NCBI GenBank assembly: GCA_022510945.1
Contig: JAFLSK010000001.1
Span: forward strand, 208,718 to 272,717
DNA length: 64,000 bases
DNA from: Ruminococcus sp.
GTDB lineage: Bacteria; Bacillota; Clostridia; Oscillospirales; Acutalibacteraceae
Reading direction: 5' to 3'
The notes beneath the pieces were generated by a model, which saw nothing but the letters and a program-made list of their open reading frames with translations, was not told the origin of the DNA and did no database searches. This document shows, one piece after another, positions 34,033 through 40,982 of the stretch (within the stretch, counting starts at the first letter, position 1; every line of letters starts with the position of its first letter). Both the position numbers and the translations under genes were made by a program.

Positions 34033-34734
34033 ATGTTCATACAAACTATAAAAAATATACTTCTCAGATTTTTTGTAACAGACAACGAGGTATTCTACAT
34101 CAACGGTAGCGAATCTCTGCCGCCTCCGCTCAGCCGCGAAGAGGAACAGACAGTAATCAACAAAATCAAAGACGGTGATGAAAGCGGTAAAGAACAGCTT
34201 ATTGTGCACAATCTCAGACTTGTTGTATATATTGCAAAACGATTTGAAACGGCGGGCGCGAGTGTTGAGGATTTAATTTCTATCGGCACTATCGGACTCA
34301 TAAAAGCGGTGAATACCTTTAATCCGGAGAAAAACATTAAGCTTGCAACATACGCGTCGAGATGCATTGAAAACGAGATACTTATGTTTTTAAGAAAAAG
34401 CAGTCAGCTTAAAAACGAGGTGAGCATAGACGAGCCGCTCAACACGGATTGGGATGGGAACGAGCTTTTGCTGTGCGATGTGCTTGGGTCTGACCCGGAT
34501 TTAATAAACCGCGACATAGAAAACGAGCTTGAGTGCAATCAGCTGCTTGCGGCTGTGTCAAAACTAAACAGCAGAGAATGTCTTATTATGGAGTTGAGGT
34601 TCGGGCTCAACGGCAAAAGCGAGCACACCCAAAAGCAGGTCGCCGATTATCTCGGAATTTCGCAGTCATACATATCGAGGCTCGAGAAGAAGATAATCAA
34701 AAGGCTAAAGAAAGATTTGGAAAAAGTAGTCTGA
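34033..34734 (+). CDS. sigE: RNA polymerase sporulation sigma factor SigE (pro-form)
   Basis: SigE directs early mother-cell transcription. The 233-residue protein begins with a hydrophobic/basic pro-sequence (about 21 residues), then [18 protein letters not shown], which aligns with the Bacillus cleavage region YYIGGSEALPPPL. Region 2 has [21 protein letters not shown] and [15 protein letters not shown]; region 4 ends with [26 protein letters not shown]. The pro-peptide seems about six residues shorter than in Bacillus. AAGGAATG precedes the ATG. sigG, often the next gene, is not present here. Confidence 0.98.
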   Translation: MFIQTIKNILLRFFVTDNEVFYINGSESLPPPLSREEEQTVINKIKDGDESGKEQLIVHNLRLVVYIAKRFETAGASVEDLISIGTIGLIKAVNTFNPEKNIKLATYASRCIENEILMFLRKSSQLKNEVSIDEPLNTDWDGNELLLCDVLGSDPDLINRDIENELECNQLLAAVSKLNSRECLIMELRFGLNGKSEHTQKQVADYLGISQSYISRLEKKIIKRLKKDLEKVV

Positions 34735-34742
34735 AAGGCAGC

Positions 34743-34770
34743 AAAAAGGAGGGCGTTTGCCCTCCTTTTT
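34743..34770. terminator. Bidirectional intrinsic terminator after sigE
   Basis: AAAAAGGAGGGC (34743-34754) pairs with GCCCTCCTTTTT (34759-34770) with a GTTT loop. It separates sigE from the convergent lipoprotein gene and touches that gene's stop codon. Confidence 0.92.
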
Positions 34771-35108
34771 TAGTTAAGATTATCGTTATCGGAAGTGTCG
34801 GAAGTTTTATCGTCGGTAGTATCGGATGTGTTGTCGTGTTTATCATCATCGTCGCCTACAACATCATCATCGATGTTATCCTCGTCGCCGATAATTCCGT
34901 TGCCGTCGCTGACATTACCGTTATCGTCATCGTCGCCCATCATATCGTCCGCCATATCATCCGCGTCATTTGCTGCATCCGAAACGTCCTCTTCTGCACC
35001 CTTCATAACGTCACTTGCACCGCTTACGGTTTCTCTCGCTGTGTTACAGCCTGTAAATGTAAATGCTGCGAGTGCAGCGAGCGCTAATGCTGCTAAAATT
35101 CTTTTCAT
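34770..35108 (-). CDS. Small aspartate-rich lipoprotein
   Basis: The 112-residue product has a lipoprotein signal peptide (MKRILAALALAALAAFTFTG) with Cys21 as the predicted lipid-modified residue. The mature part is extremely acidic and low in complexity: runs of Asp with Gly, Ser and Asn (for example GDDDDNGN, DDDVVGDDDD, DTSDTTDDKTSDTSDNDN). No fold is recognisable. The first mature segment contains VSDAANDADDMADDMMG. Acidic tracts of this kind could bind Ca2+ or other cations at the cell surface, but that is inference. The ATG at 35108 follows AGGTGAT. A hairpin separates it from the upstream MORN-repeat gene. Confidence 0.8.
   Translation of the reverse strand: MKRILAALALAALAAFTFTGCNTARETVSGASDVMKGAEEDVSDAANDADDMADDMMGDDDDNGNVSDGNGIIGDEDNIDDDVVGDDDDKHDNTSDTTDDKTSDTSDNDNLN
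34795..34990 (-). repeat. GAT/GAC-type trinucleotide-rich tract encoding poly-Asp
   Basis: The coding strand is rich in GAT/GAC codons in near-repeats (ATCATCATCG on the plus strand). This low-complexity DNA accounts for open antisense frames here and may be prone to slippage. Confidence 0.7.
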
Positions 35109-35130
35109 TTTAAGTCATCACCTGTATAAA

Positions 35131-35162
35131 AATATTACCGTCCACTATGGAACGGTAATATT
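35131..35162 (-). terminator. Hairpin between MORN gene and lipoprotein gene
   Basis: AATATTACCGT (35131-35141) pairs with ACGGTAATATT (35152-35162). On the minus strand it is followed by TTTTATA, a weak terminator shape. It could attenuate transcription from the MORN gene into the lipoprotein gene. Confidence 0.55.
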
Positions 35163-35189
35163 GTTTACAGATTTTACATTTATATTCAT

Positions 35190-36476
35190 TTATTTTAATA
35201 AATCATCAATTTTATAGGACGCAACTACTTCGTCATTTACAAACTCTGAGAGAATAAAGCCGCCGTCAGAATCGAGTGTGATTCCCTTGCCCTGTTTTTT
35301 CCCGTCGACATAAGTGCCGAGGAAGATGAAATTGCCGTCCCTGTCAAAGCGGGCGCCTACTCCGTCGGGAACATTTTCGTTCCATTTACCAACGTGAGAT
35401 ACTCCGTCAACACCTCTGAATCCTACGCCAAAACCATGGCGGGCGTTATCCTTCCAGTTGCCGACGTAATTGAGAGCGCCGTTTTTATAATAGAAAGCAC
35501 CGAAGCCGTTACGCTTGTCATTTAAGTACTCTCCCTCATAAGCGGTTGTTCCGCTTGAGGTTACGGTTCTACCCTTTCCGCTGCGTTGATTGCTTTCATC
35601 AACCTCGCCGAAGTATTTGTAGCTGTCGCCAAAGCTTTCAATATTGAGGTCAGGCACGGAATCATCCTGAGGATAAAGCTTTACATCTTCTTCCGGGATA
35701 TCCACGGCTAATTCTTCGGCTGTTTTTGTCGGAATTTCAACTATAACATCTGACGTATCCTGCACCGGCTCGTTGTACTGCGGGGAAAGATATTGAGCAG
35801 TTCTGATATCAAAGCTTCGGTTGAGGTTGCGCTCCATATTGAAGTCGAACGAAGAAAAATCAAAACCGTCGGATATGCTTAAAGAATCGTCGTGTATCTC
35901 GGTTCGGGTGATAAACTTATTATTCGGAACGGAGTTAAAGTAAAGAAAACCGTCGATAGTGTACGCTAAAACTGAGAAGTTATCGTTTTCGGTTATCTCG
36001 GACTTAGGATAGAGATAAGTTTTTACAGTAGAATCCGATTGACTGAAAACCTGAACTATAACGGGCTGTCCGTCTATAGTTTCGGGATAAAGCGTGTATA
36101 CAGGATACTTGTTGTCCTTTTCCAAAAACTCCGATTTGAGCCACTTATGGCCAAAGTCGAAGTAATGGCGCTTATAGACAACACCTTCCCCGTTATAAAC
36201 ATTTACTCTGTAGCAGTCGTTTCTTAAAGTTTCGGCAGTCTGATAAATAACGCCGTTTCGGTTTACCTTCCAATTGAGCGGCTCGCCGTTTTCCATATTA
36301 TATGAAAAGAAAAAGCCGTTACCGTTTACCACGCGCATATCACGACCTGACTGCGGCTTAAGCTCGCTGTTAAAATAATTCGACCTTACTCCTGCAAGAA
36401 AGTCGTCGAGAAAGTCAAGTCTGTCGAATTTATCGAAAGCTAATCCAAGATACAGGATGTTTTCACTGATACTCAT
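35190..36476 (-). CDS. MORN-repeat protein, unknown function
   Basis: The 428-residue protein has no signal peptide or membrane segment. Residues 1-230 form an unrecognised domain rich in aromatic residues and beta-type sequence. An acidic linker follows (about 235-280). The C-terminal region (about 288-409) carries about five MORN repeats: YEGEYLNDKRNGFGAFYYKNG, YVGNWKDNARHGFGVGF, HVGKWNENVPDGVGARF, FLGTYVDGKKQGKGITL. MORN repeats in bacteria occur in proteins that bind lipids, proteins or cell wall; the function is not predictable here. AAGGG lies nine bases before the ATG. It lies between pfkA and the acidic lipoprotein in the same direction. Confidence 0.8.
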   Translation of the reverse strand: MSISENILYLGLAFDKFDRLDFLDDFLAGVRSNYFNSELKPQSGRDMRVVNGNGFFFSYNMENGEPLNWKVNRNGVIYQTAETLRNDCYRVNVYNGEGVVYKRHYFDFGHKWLKSEFLEKDNKYPVYTLYPETIDGQPVIVQVFSQSDSTVKTYLYPKSEITENDNFSVLAYTIDGFLYFNSVPNNKFITRTEIHDDSLSISDGFDFSSFDFNMERNLNRSFDIRTAQYLSPQYNEPVQDTSDVIVEIPTKTAEELAVDIPEEDVKLYPQDDSVPDLNIESFGDSYKYFGEVDESNQRSGKGRTVTSSGTTAYEGEYLNDKRNGFGAFYYKNGALNYVGNWKDNARHGFGVGFRGVDGVSHVGKWNENVPDGVGARFDRDGNFIFLGTYVDGKKQGKGITLDSDGGFILSEFVNDEVVASYKIDDLLK

Positions 36477-36507
36477 AACTCAAAACCCTTAACACAATAG
36501 AAAATAA

Positions 36508-36532
36508 GGCGCAATATACGAGATACTGCGCC
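36508..36532 (-). terminator. Probable terminator of pfkA
   Basis: GGCGCA (36508-36513) pairs with TGCGCC (36527-36532), extended by TAT/ATA across a mismatch. The minus-strand sequence after it is TTATTTTCT, a moderate T-tract. It lies directly beyond the pfkA stop. Confidence 0.6.
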
Positions 36533-36538
36533 GATTTG

Positions 36539-37507
36539 TCAGATAGAAATTGTGCTTGCTATTTCGTAAAGCTGTTTGTCGAATACTCTCGTCATTTCGA
36601 GCGCTTCGGTAATATCATAATCAACAATCTCGCCGTTGTTCATAGCGACAACTCTGTTGCCCTTGCCCTCTTCGAGGAGGTCAACCGCTTTGTGGCCCAT
36701 TATAGAAGCGACAACTCTGTCACGAAGAGTCGGAGAACCGCCGCGCTGAACGTGACCTAGAATTGTGGCGCGCGTCTCGATTCCGAGACGATTCTCGATG
36801 TATTTCGCAAGGTCATTTACGCCGCCTACACCCTCGGCAACAACAACGATGAAGTGTTTCTTGCCGGTTTTCTGAGTGTTGACGATACGAGCGATTACGT
36901 CCTTTTCAACATCAAACTCAACCTCCGGGACGAGAATTGCAGTTGCACCGCAGGCAATACCAACCTGTAAGGCAATATCTCCGCAACGGCGACCCATAAC
37001 CTCAACAACAGAGCAACGGTCGTGAGACTGAGCAGTATCGCGGATTTTATCTACCATCTGAATAGCTGTGTTCATAGCTGTGTCAAAGCCGATTGTGTAC
37101 TCAGAGCAGGCAATATCGTTGTCGATTGTGCCGGGAACGCCTATGCAGTTCACGCCCGCATTAGTGAGAGCGCGCGCACCTGCAAAAGAGCCGTCGCCGC
37201 CGATTACAACAACGCCGCTGATACCGAGGTCCTGACAGCGCTTAGCCGCCTTCTTCTGACCTTCGAGGGTTTTGAATTCCTCGCTGCGGGCTGTGTAGAG
37301 CATAGTGCCGCCGTTACCGATTATGTCGGAAACTGAACGGAGATTCATCTGCTCAACGTCTCCGTTTAAAAGGCCGTTATATCCACGGTAAACACCGTAC
37401 ACATCCATACCCTTTGCGATAGCTGAACGTACTACTGCGCGAACAGCCGCGTTCATACCCGGAGCGTCACCTCCGCTTGTAAGTACTGCAATCTTCTTTT
37501 TGCTCAT
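36539..37507 (-). CDS. pfkA: ATP-dependent 6-phosphofructokinase PfkA
   Basis: PfkA phosphorylates fructose 6-phosphate, the committed step of glycolysis. The 322-residue protein has LTSGGDAPGMNAAVRA, GGDGSFAGA, PGTIDNDIACSEYTIGFDTA with the catalytic Asp, EVMGRRCGD and HVQRGGSPTLRDR. Gly in GGDGS favours ATP rather than pyrophosphate use. The ATG at 37507 follows GGAGG by eight bases; a five-codon extension is not supported. It has its own sigma-A promoter. Confidence 0.97.
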   Translation of the reverse strand: MSKKKIAVLTSGGDAPGMNAAVRAVVRSAIAKGMDVYGVYRGYNGLLNGDVEQMNLRSVSDIIGNGGTMLYTARSEEFKTLEGQKKAAKRCQDLGISGVVVIGGDGSFAGARALTNAGVNCIGVPGTIDNDIACSEYTIGFDTAMNTAIQMVDKIRDTAQSHDRCSVVEVMGRRCGDIALQVGIACGATAILVPEVEFDVEKDVIARIVNTQKTGKKHFIVVVAEGVGGVNDLAKYIENRLGIETRATILGHVQRGGSPTLRDRVVASIMGHKAVDLLEEGKGNRVVAMNNGEIVDYDITEALEMTRVFDKQLYEIASTISI

Positions 37508-37541
37508 ATATAATACCTCCAAGGTGGAACTTCTTCATTAC

Positions 37542-37570
37542 ATTATAATATAAAATCACTTTAAATACAA
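37542..37570 (-). promoter_or_regulatory. Sigma-A promoter of pfkA
   Basis: TTGTAT (37570-37565), a 17-base gap and TATAAT (37547-37542) on the minus strand. The hexamers and spacing are the same as for the miaB promoter. Confidence 0.8.
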
Positions 37571-37615
37571 TAGAATAATGTCAAAAATTTGGCAGAATAA
37601 CAAAATTATGTTGGA

Positions 37616-38737
37616 TTAAGATTTGAAATACATATAAACCTGACACTTCAACATACCGTTGTAGAGTTTACGGCGTTTGTCGGCTTTTCTGCCAAAGACC
37701 TTTTCGAAATCGTCATCGGGGCTGATGATAGTGTAACTCTTCCCCTTTTCTTGAGCGAACTTCTGCCCCATTATTTTGTAGAGCTTCTCCGCTTCGTTTA
37801 TGTCAAGCAGGCGTTCGCCGTAGGGTGGGTTGCATATCACAGTTTCAAAATCGCTGTCAAACTCGAATTCCTTTATATCTCGCTTTACAAACTTTATCCT
37901 GTCGGCTACACCAGCCTTTTCGGCGTTACTACGCGCTATAGACAAGGCGTTCTCATCAATATCATAGCCAATCGCTGAGAACGTACAATCGGTATTTATA
38001 AGCGACTGAGCGCGTTCGCGCTCTTGTTGCCAGACAGACTTTGGAATTTGATACCACTGTTCAGAAGAAAACGCGCGGTTAAGACCGGGAGCGATTTTCA
38101 AAGCCTTTAGCGCAGATTCAATAAGAATTGTACCGCTGCCGCACATTGGGTCGACAACGAAGTGATTAGGACGTACGCGAGCAAGGTCAGCCATAGCCGC
38201 AGCGAGCGTTTCTTTGATTGGGGCGTCGTTAGAATCTTTGCGATAACCGCGCTTGTGAAGGCCTGCCCCGCTCGTGTCGAGCATAACGCTCACCTTGTCG
38301 TTGATGATGAGAAACTGTATCTGATGAACGGGTCCGCTTTCCTCAAACCACGAAATTCCGTAACGCGAGGACAATCTGTCGACGACGGCCTTTTTTATAA
38401 TCTTCTGACAATCGGAGACTGAATGAAGCTTTGAGCTGAGGCTACGACCCTTCACTGGAAAAGCGTCGGTCTTACCGATAAACTGCTCCCACGGTATTGC
38501 CTTAACACCGACAAAAAGCTCATCAAACGTCACGGCGGAAAACTCGCCGAGTAAAATCTGAATACGTTCGGCATAGCGCGAAATCAGGTTGGCGCGGGCG
38601 AGTGTGCTGAAATCACCGTTAAAAATAACCCTGCCGTTTTCGGCTTTCGCGGAGTCTATGCCGTTGAATTTTAAATCGTTGGCGCATATGCCCTCCATAC
38701 CAAGAAGGCACGGCGCGGAAAAAGTAAGATTATTCAT
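37616..38737 (-). CDS. THUMP-domain class I SAM-dependent RNA methyltransferase (RlmL/YpsC type)
   Basis: The 373-residue enzyme combines an N-terminal THUMP-like RNA-binding region (to about 160) with a Rossmann methyltransferase domain. SAM-binding VDPMCGSGTILIE and the catalytic N(D)PPY motif as CNPPYGERL are clear. FVVDPMCGSGT and YGERL are typical of RlmL/YpsC/TrmG10-like m2G methyltransferases acting on 23S rRNA (G2445). The exact site is inferred from family. AAGGT lies before the ATG. It is the last gene of the yabM-yabR-type cluster after a hairpin terminator. Confidence 0.88.
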   Translation of the reverse strand: MNNLTFSAPCLLGMEGICANDLKFNGIDSAKAENGRVIFNGDFSTLARANLISRYAERIQILLGEFSAVTFDELFVGVKAIPWEQFIGKTDAFPVKGRSLSSKLHSVSDCQKIIKKAVVDRLSSRYGISWFEESGPVHQIQFLIINDKVSVMLDTSGAGLHKRGYRKDSNDAPIKETLAAAMADLARVRPNHFVVDPMCGSGTILIESALKALKIAPGLNRAFSSEQWYQIPKSVWQQERERAQSLINTDCTFSAIGYDIDENALSIARSNAEKAGVADRIKFVKRDIKEFEFDSDFETVICNPPYGERLLDINEAEKLYKIMGQKFAQEKGKSYTIISPDDDFEKVFGRKADKRRKLYNGMLKCQVYMYFKS

Positions 38738-38762
38738 AAATTACCTTGTGTGAAATTTATAA

Positions 38763-38786
38763 CGGGTATCGGCTGACCGATACCCG
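38763..38786 (-). terminator. Hairpin after S1-domain gene
   Basis: CGGGTATCGG (38763-38772) and CCGATACCCG (38777-38786) form a perfect ten-pair stem with a four-base loop. The minus-strand sequence after it is TTATAAATTTC, so termination may be partial. Confidence 0.65.
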
Positions 38787-38791
38787 AAAGT

Positions 38792-39274
38792 TTATTTTCT
38801 TGAGCCGTTACCGCGTCGGCTGTAGCCGCGCGACTCTCCGGAGGAACGCTTTAGGTCGGATATTTTATCCTCACTGGTCTGCTTGAACTTGGACATCATA
38901 TCCTCAAAGCTTGACGGACCGCTGCCCTGCGCACTCTGCCACTCAAACGAGCCGGGGCTCGTCACGGGCGGCGCGGGCTTATAAGGCTTACGCGCCTTCG
39001 GCTTTTGGGGACGTTCGGACCTTTCGGCTTTAGGCTGAGTCTGCTTTATGGAAAGCGCAACCTTACCGTCGTCCTTAGAAAGCACCTTTACCTTTACTGT
39101 ATCTCCCATCTTGAGAAAATCATTTATGTCGCTGACATAGGACTGCGATACCTCAGATATATGTACCATACCGGTGCTGCCGTCAGGCAAGTCCACAAAA
39201 GCCCCGAACTTAGTAATGCCCGAAACCTTTCCCTCAATAATTGTATCCACTTCGATTTTCATATCTTTTCCCAT
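38792..39274 (-). CDS. S1 domain RNA-binding protein (YabR-like)
   Basis: The 160-residue protein has a single N-terminal S1 domain (VDTIIEGKVSGITKFGAFVDLPDGSTGMVHISEV ... about residues 6-75). A disordered basic and proline-rich region follows (RPQKPKARKPYKPAPP) and a C-terminal charged tail. It corresponds to YabR, which follows divIC in Bacillus; the target RNA is unknown. The ATG at 39274 has GGAG seven bases upstream, inside the end of divIC. Confidence 0.88.
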   Translation of the reverse strand: MGKDMKIEVDTIIEGKVSGITKFGAFVDLPDGSTGMVHISEVSQSYVSDINDFLKMGDTVKVKVLSKDDGKVALSIKQTQPKAERSERPQKPKARKPYKPAPPVTSPGSFEWQSAQGSGPSSFEDMMSKFKQTSEDKISDLKRSSGESRGYSRRGNGSRK

Positions 39275-39276
39275 TT

Positions 39277-39627
39277 TCAATCTCCGGAAATATTTATAAA
39301 AACGCGTTCGCCGTTTTTAACGTAGTCCAAGTCCTCTCTCGCGATATTTTCGATGTAGTCGTTGAGTTCATCGCCCGAATAACCCTTTATCTCGCTGAGA
39401 TAATCATTTTCAATCTCGACAATTTCGAGTTCATTCTGAAGCGACTGTAGCTCAGCTCTTTTCTCGTTAATGTCGATGCTCTGGCTGATAATCATAAAGG
39501 CCGCGTAAATCACAAAAGCAAAGCTTGCAATATACAAAAGAATGAATTTTTTACTTCTGTTTCTTTTCGGCTTTACTTCTCTTATTTCGCCGTCTTGGTT
39601 TTTCTTTCTTACCTTTTCGTCTTTCAT
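39277..39627 (-). CDS. divIC: FtsB/DivIC-type septum formation initiator
   Basis: DivIC is a bitopic division protein that works with FtsL and DivIB to activate septal wall synthesis. The 116-residue protein has a basic cytoplasmic start, one transmembrane segment (about 28-48) and a coiled coil (IDINEKRAELQSLQNELEIVEIENDYL). The C-terminal domain ends in ENIAREDLDYVKNGERVFI, characteristic of DivIC/FtsB. The ATG at 39627 lies 77 bases inside the end of yabQ, with AAGGAAT upstream. This overlap may couple it to yabQ translation or hold an internal promoter. Confidence 0.92.
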   Translation of the reverse strand: MKDEKVRKKNQDGEIREVKPKRNRSKKFILLYIASFAFVIYAAFMIISQSIDINEKRAELQSLQNELEIVEIENDYLSEIKGYSGDELNDYIENIAREDLDYVKNGERVFINISGD

Positions 39628-40039
39628 AAATAAAATTCCTTAATTTGTTAAACACGCTACTTACTTTATTTTTAATATTATACATTATTTTTCGGCTGAA
39701 TTTCAATAGATTTCCAAAGAAAAATGTAGAAATTTTTATCACCGGATTGTATATTTTGTCTAAAAGTCGCCTTACAGTAAACCAAAACACCAAAAAACCG
39801 ATAAGTTCACCGATAATTACGAAAAATCTTACGCTGCCCTCGAGGGTTGTGAGGCAGTAAAAATAGGTTACAAGGCCGCACAAAAGCATATAAACAATGT
39901 CGGCGACGAGATAGTGAATAGATTTATTAATTCCGATTTTATGAAGAAATCGAATCGGCTCGTAGACAACGGCTAAACATAGCCCGACTACGAGCGAGTG
40001 TAGAAATGCCGAAACAAGCTCAGTTATTGTAAATTCCAT
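39551..40039 (-). CDS. yabQ: Spore cortex biosynthesis protein YabQ
   Basis: YabQ is a membrane protein needed for spore cortex formation in Bacillus. The 162-residue protein has about four N-terminal transmembrane segments (about 9-27, 42-63, 71-88 and a short fourth) and a strongly basic C-terminus (RRKGKKEKPRRRNKRSKAEKKQK region). The motif YEPIRFLHK near the first segment fits the family. The ATG overlaps the yabP stop (TAATG). The position between yabP and divIC is the same as in Bacillus. Confidence 0.9.
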   Translation of the reverse strand: MEFTITELVSAFLHSLVVGLCLAVVYEPIRFLHKIGINKSIHYLVADIVYMLLCGLVTYFYCLTTLEGSVRFFVIIGELIGFLVFWFTVRRLLDKIYNPVIKISTFFFGNLLKFSRKIMYNIKNKVSSVFNKLRNFIYERRKGKKEKPRRRNKRSKAEKKQK

Positions 40040-40308
40040 TACTTAAAAAGCCTCTGCATAAAGGATTTACCATCGCGGCTTTCTATATATTGCAGAGAGT
40101 TAATAACACCGTCGATATCGACCTCGCCGGTTTCGAGATTCAATTTACTTATATGTAGCTTTGAGCCGCGTACAATCAGGTCGCCGAGAGAAGTCTTTAT
40201 GCTTACGAGTTCCTCGTTAAATCCCAAAACGTCACTGACGCCAGTAAGACTGAGTTTTTTTCTGTTATCGAGCAGCATTGTGTGCGGTTTACTGAAATTT
40301 TCCTGCAT
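40039..40308 (-). CDS. yabP: Sporulation protein YabP
   Basis: YabP is a small sporulation protein required with YabQ for the spore cortex; related YqfC works with it. The 89-residue protein has KPHTMLLDNRKKLSLTGVSDVLGFNEE at the N-terminus and GDLIVRGSKLHISKLNLETGEVDIDG, which fits the YabP family. GGAGG lies nine bases before the ATG at 40308. That ribosome site is inside the 3' arm of a hairpin. A sigma-E-like promoter overlaps the 5' arm. Confidence 0.93.
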   Translation of the reverse strand: MQENFSKPHTMLLDNRKKLSLTGVSDVLGFNEELVSIKTSLGDLIVRGSKLHISKLNLETGEVDIDGVINSLQYIESRDGKSFMQRLFK

Positions 40309-40310
40309 AT

Positions 40311-40351
40311 AAAAAATCCTCCATATATTTTTGTATATTATATGGAGGATT
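40311..40351 (-). terminator. Terminator-like hairpin containing the yabP ribosome site
   Basis: On the minus strand, AATCCTCCATATA (40351-40339) pairs perfectly with TATATGGAGGATT (40327-40315) across an 11-base loop. TTTTTT follows (40316-40311), just before the yabP ATG. The 3' arm holds GGAGG, the yabP Shine-Dalgarno sequence, and the 5' arm holds CCTCC. Transcripts from rqcP would form it. Confidence 0.75.
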
Positions 40352-40365
40352 GTATTTATATATGA
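40337..40365 (-). promoter_or_regulatory. Candidate sigma-E promoter for yabP-yabQ
   Basis: TCATATA (40365-40359), a 14-base gap and CATATAAT (40344-40337) on the minus strand fit the sigma-E pattern (-35 near KMATATT, -10 near CATACAnT, spacing 13-15). Transcription would begin near 40330, inside the loop of the hairpin, so the RNA would lack the 5' arm. yabP is sigma-E dependent in Bacillus. A sigma-A reading of TATAAT with a poor -35 is the alternative. Confidence 0.55.
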
Positions 40366-40370
40366 TTCTT

Positions 40371-40610
40371 TTAAATTGCCTCGTACATTGTAGAGGCGTT
40401 TTCCTTGGTCGCGTGCTCGGTAACCGTTGTAACGCGGATTTTAAGCTCGCGAGCGCCGAGGGAAATCTCGATTTCGTCGCCTACCTTAACGTTATACGAC
40501 GCGCGGGCAATGTTGCCGTTTACAGTAACCTTGCCTGAGTCGCACGCTTCGTTTGCAATAGTACGACGTTTTATAATTCTTGAAACCTTTAAATATTTAT
40601 CAAGTCGCAT
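40371..40610 (-). CDS. rqcP: S4 domain protein RqcP (YabO)
   Basis: RqcP is a small RNA-binding factor of the bacterial ribosome quality-control pathway that assists RqcH in alanine tailing. The 79-residue protein is essentially one S4 domain: MRLDKYLKVSRIIKRRTIANEAC, then GKVTVNG and KVGDEIEI. This matches YabO/RqcP. AAGGAG precedes the ATG. It lies 40 bases after the hup terminator and has no obvious promoter of its own. Confidence 0.93.
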   Translation of the reverse strand: MRLDKYLKVSRIIKRRTIANEACDSGKVTVNGNIARASYNVKVGDEIEISLGARELKIRVTTVTEHATKENASTMYEAI

Positions 40611-40651
40611 TAAGCTACTCCTTTACATATTCGTCAAAATTTATGAAAAAA

Positions 40652-40671
40652 AAGCCGACTTACGTCGGCTT
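40652..40671 (-). terminator. Intrinsic terminator of hup
   Basis: AAGCCGAC (40652-40659) pairs with GTCGGCTT (40664-40671) with a four-base loop. On the minus strand TTTTTTTT follows. It lies between hup and rqcP. Confidence 0.9.
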
Positions 40672-40687
40672 AAATTTCAAAAATTAA

Positions 40688-40963
40688 TTACTTATTTACA
40701 GCGTCCTTGAAAGCCTTACCAGCCTTGAAAGCGGGAACCTTGGAAGCAGCAATCTCAATCTTGTTGCCTGTTCTCGGATCAACGCCTGTGCGAGCGTTTC
40801 TCTGGCGCTGCTCAAAAGTACCGAAGCCTACGAGCTGAACCTTGTCGCCCTCAGCGATAGCCTTAACGATTGTGTCAAATGTAGCTGCAACTGCCTTCTC
40901 AGCATCCTTCTTAGAGATTTCAGCAGCGTTTGCAACAGCAGCAATTAATTCTGTCTTGTTCAT
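40688..40963 (-). CDS. hup: HU family DNA-binding protein
   Basis: HU is the main nucleoid-bending protein. The 91-residue protein is standard: [39 protein letters not shown] with the arm [12 protein letters not shown], and [24 protein letters not shown] precedes the ATG. It lies 19 bases after mazG and is followed at once by a strong terminator, so most transcripts of the upstream genes should end here. Confidence 0.97.
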   Translation of the reverse strand: MNKTELIAAVANAAEISKKDAEKAVAATFDTIVKAIAEGDKVQLVGFGTFEQRQRNARTGVDPRTGNKIEIAASKVPAFKAGKAFKDAVNK

Positions 40964-40982
40964 AGTTTATTCCTCCAAAAAT

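Noticed and set aside
34795..35217. Plus-strand Ser-rich frame of 140 codons
   Set aside because: It is the antisense image of the Asp-rich lipoprotein repeat (GAT/GAC read as ATC/GTC and shifted serine codons). The minus-strand frame has a signal peptide, lipobox and ribosome site.
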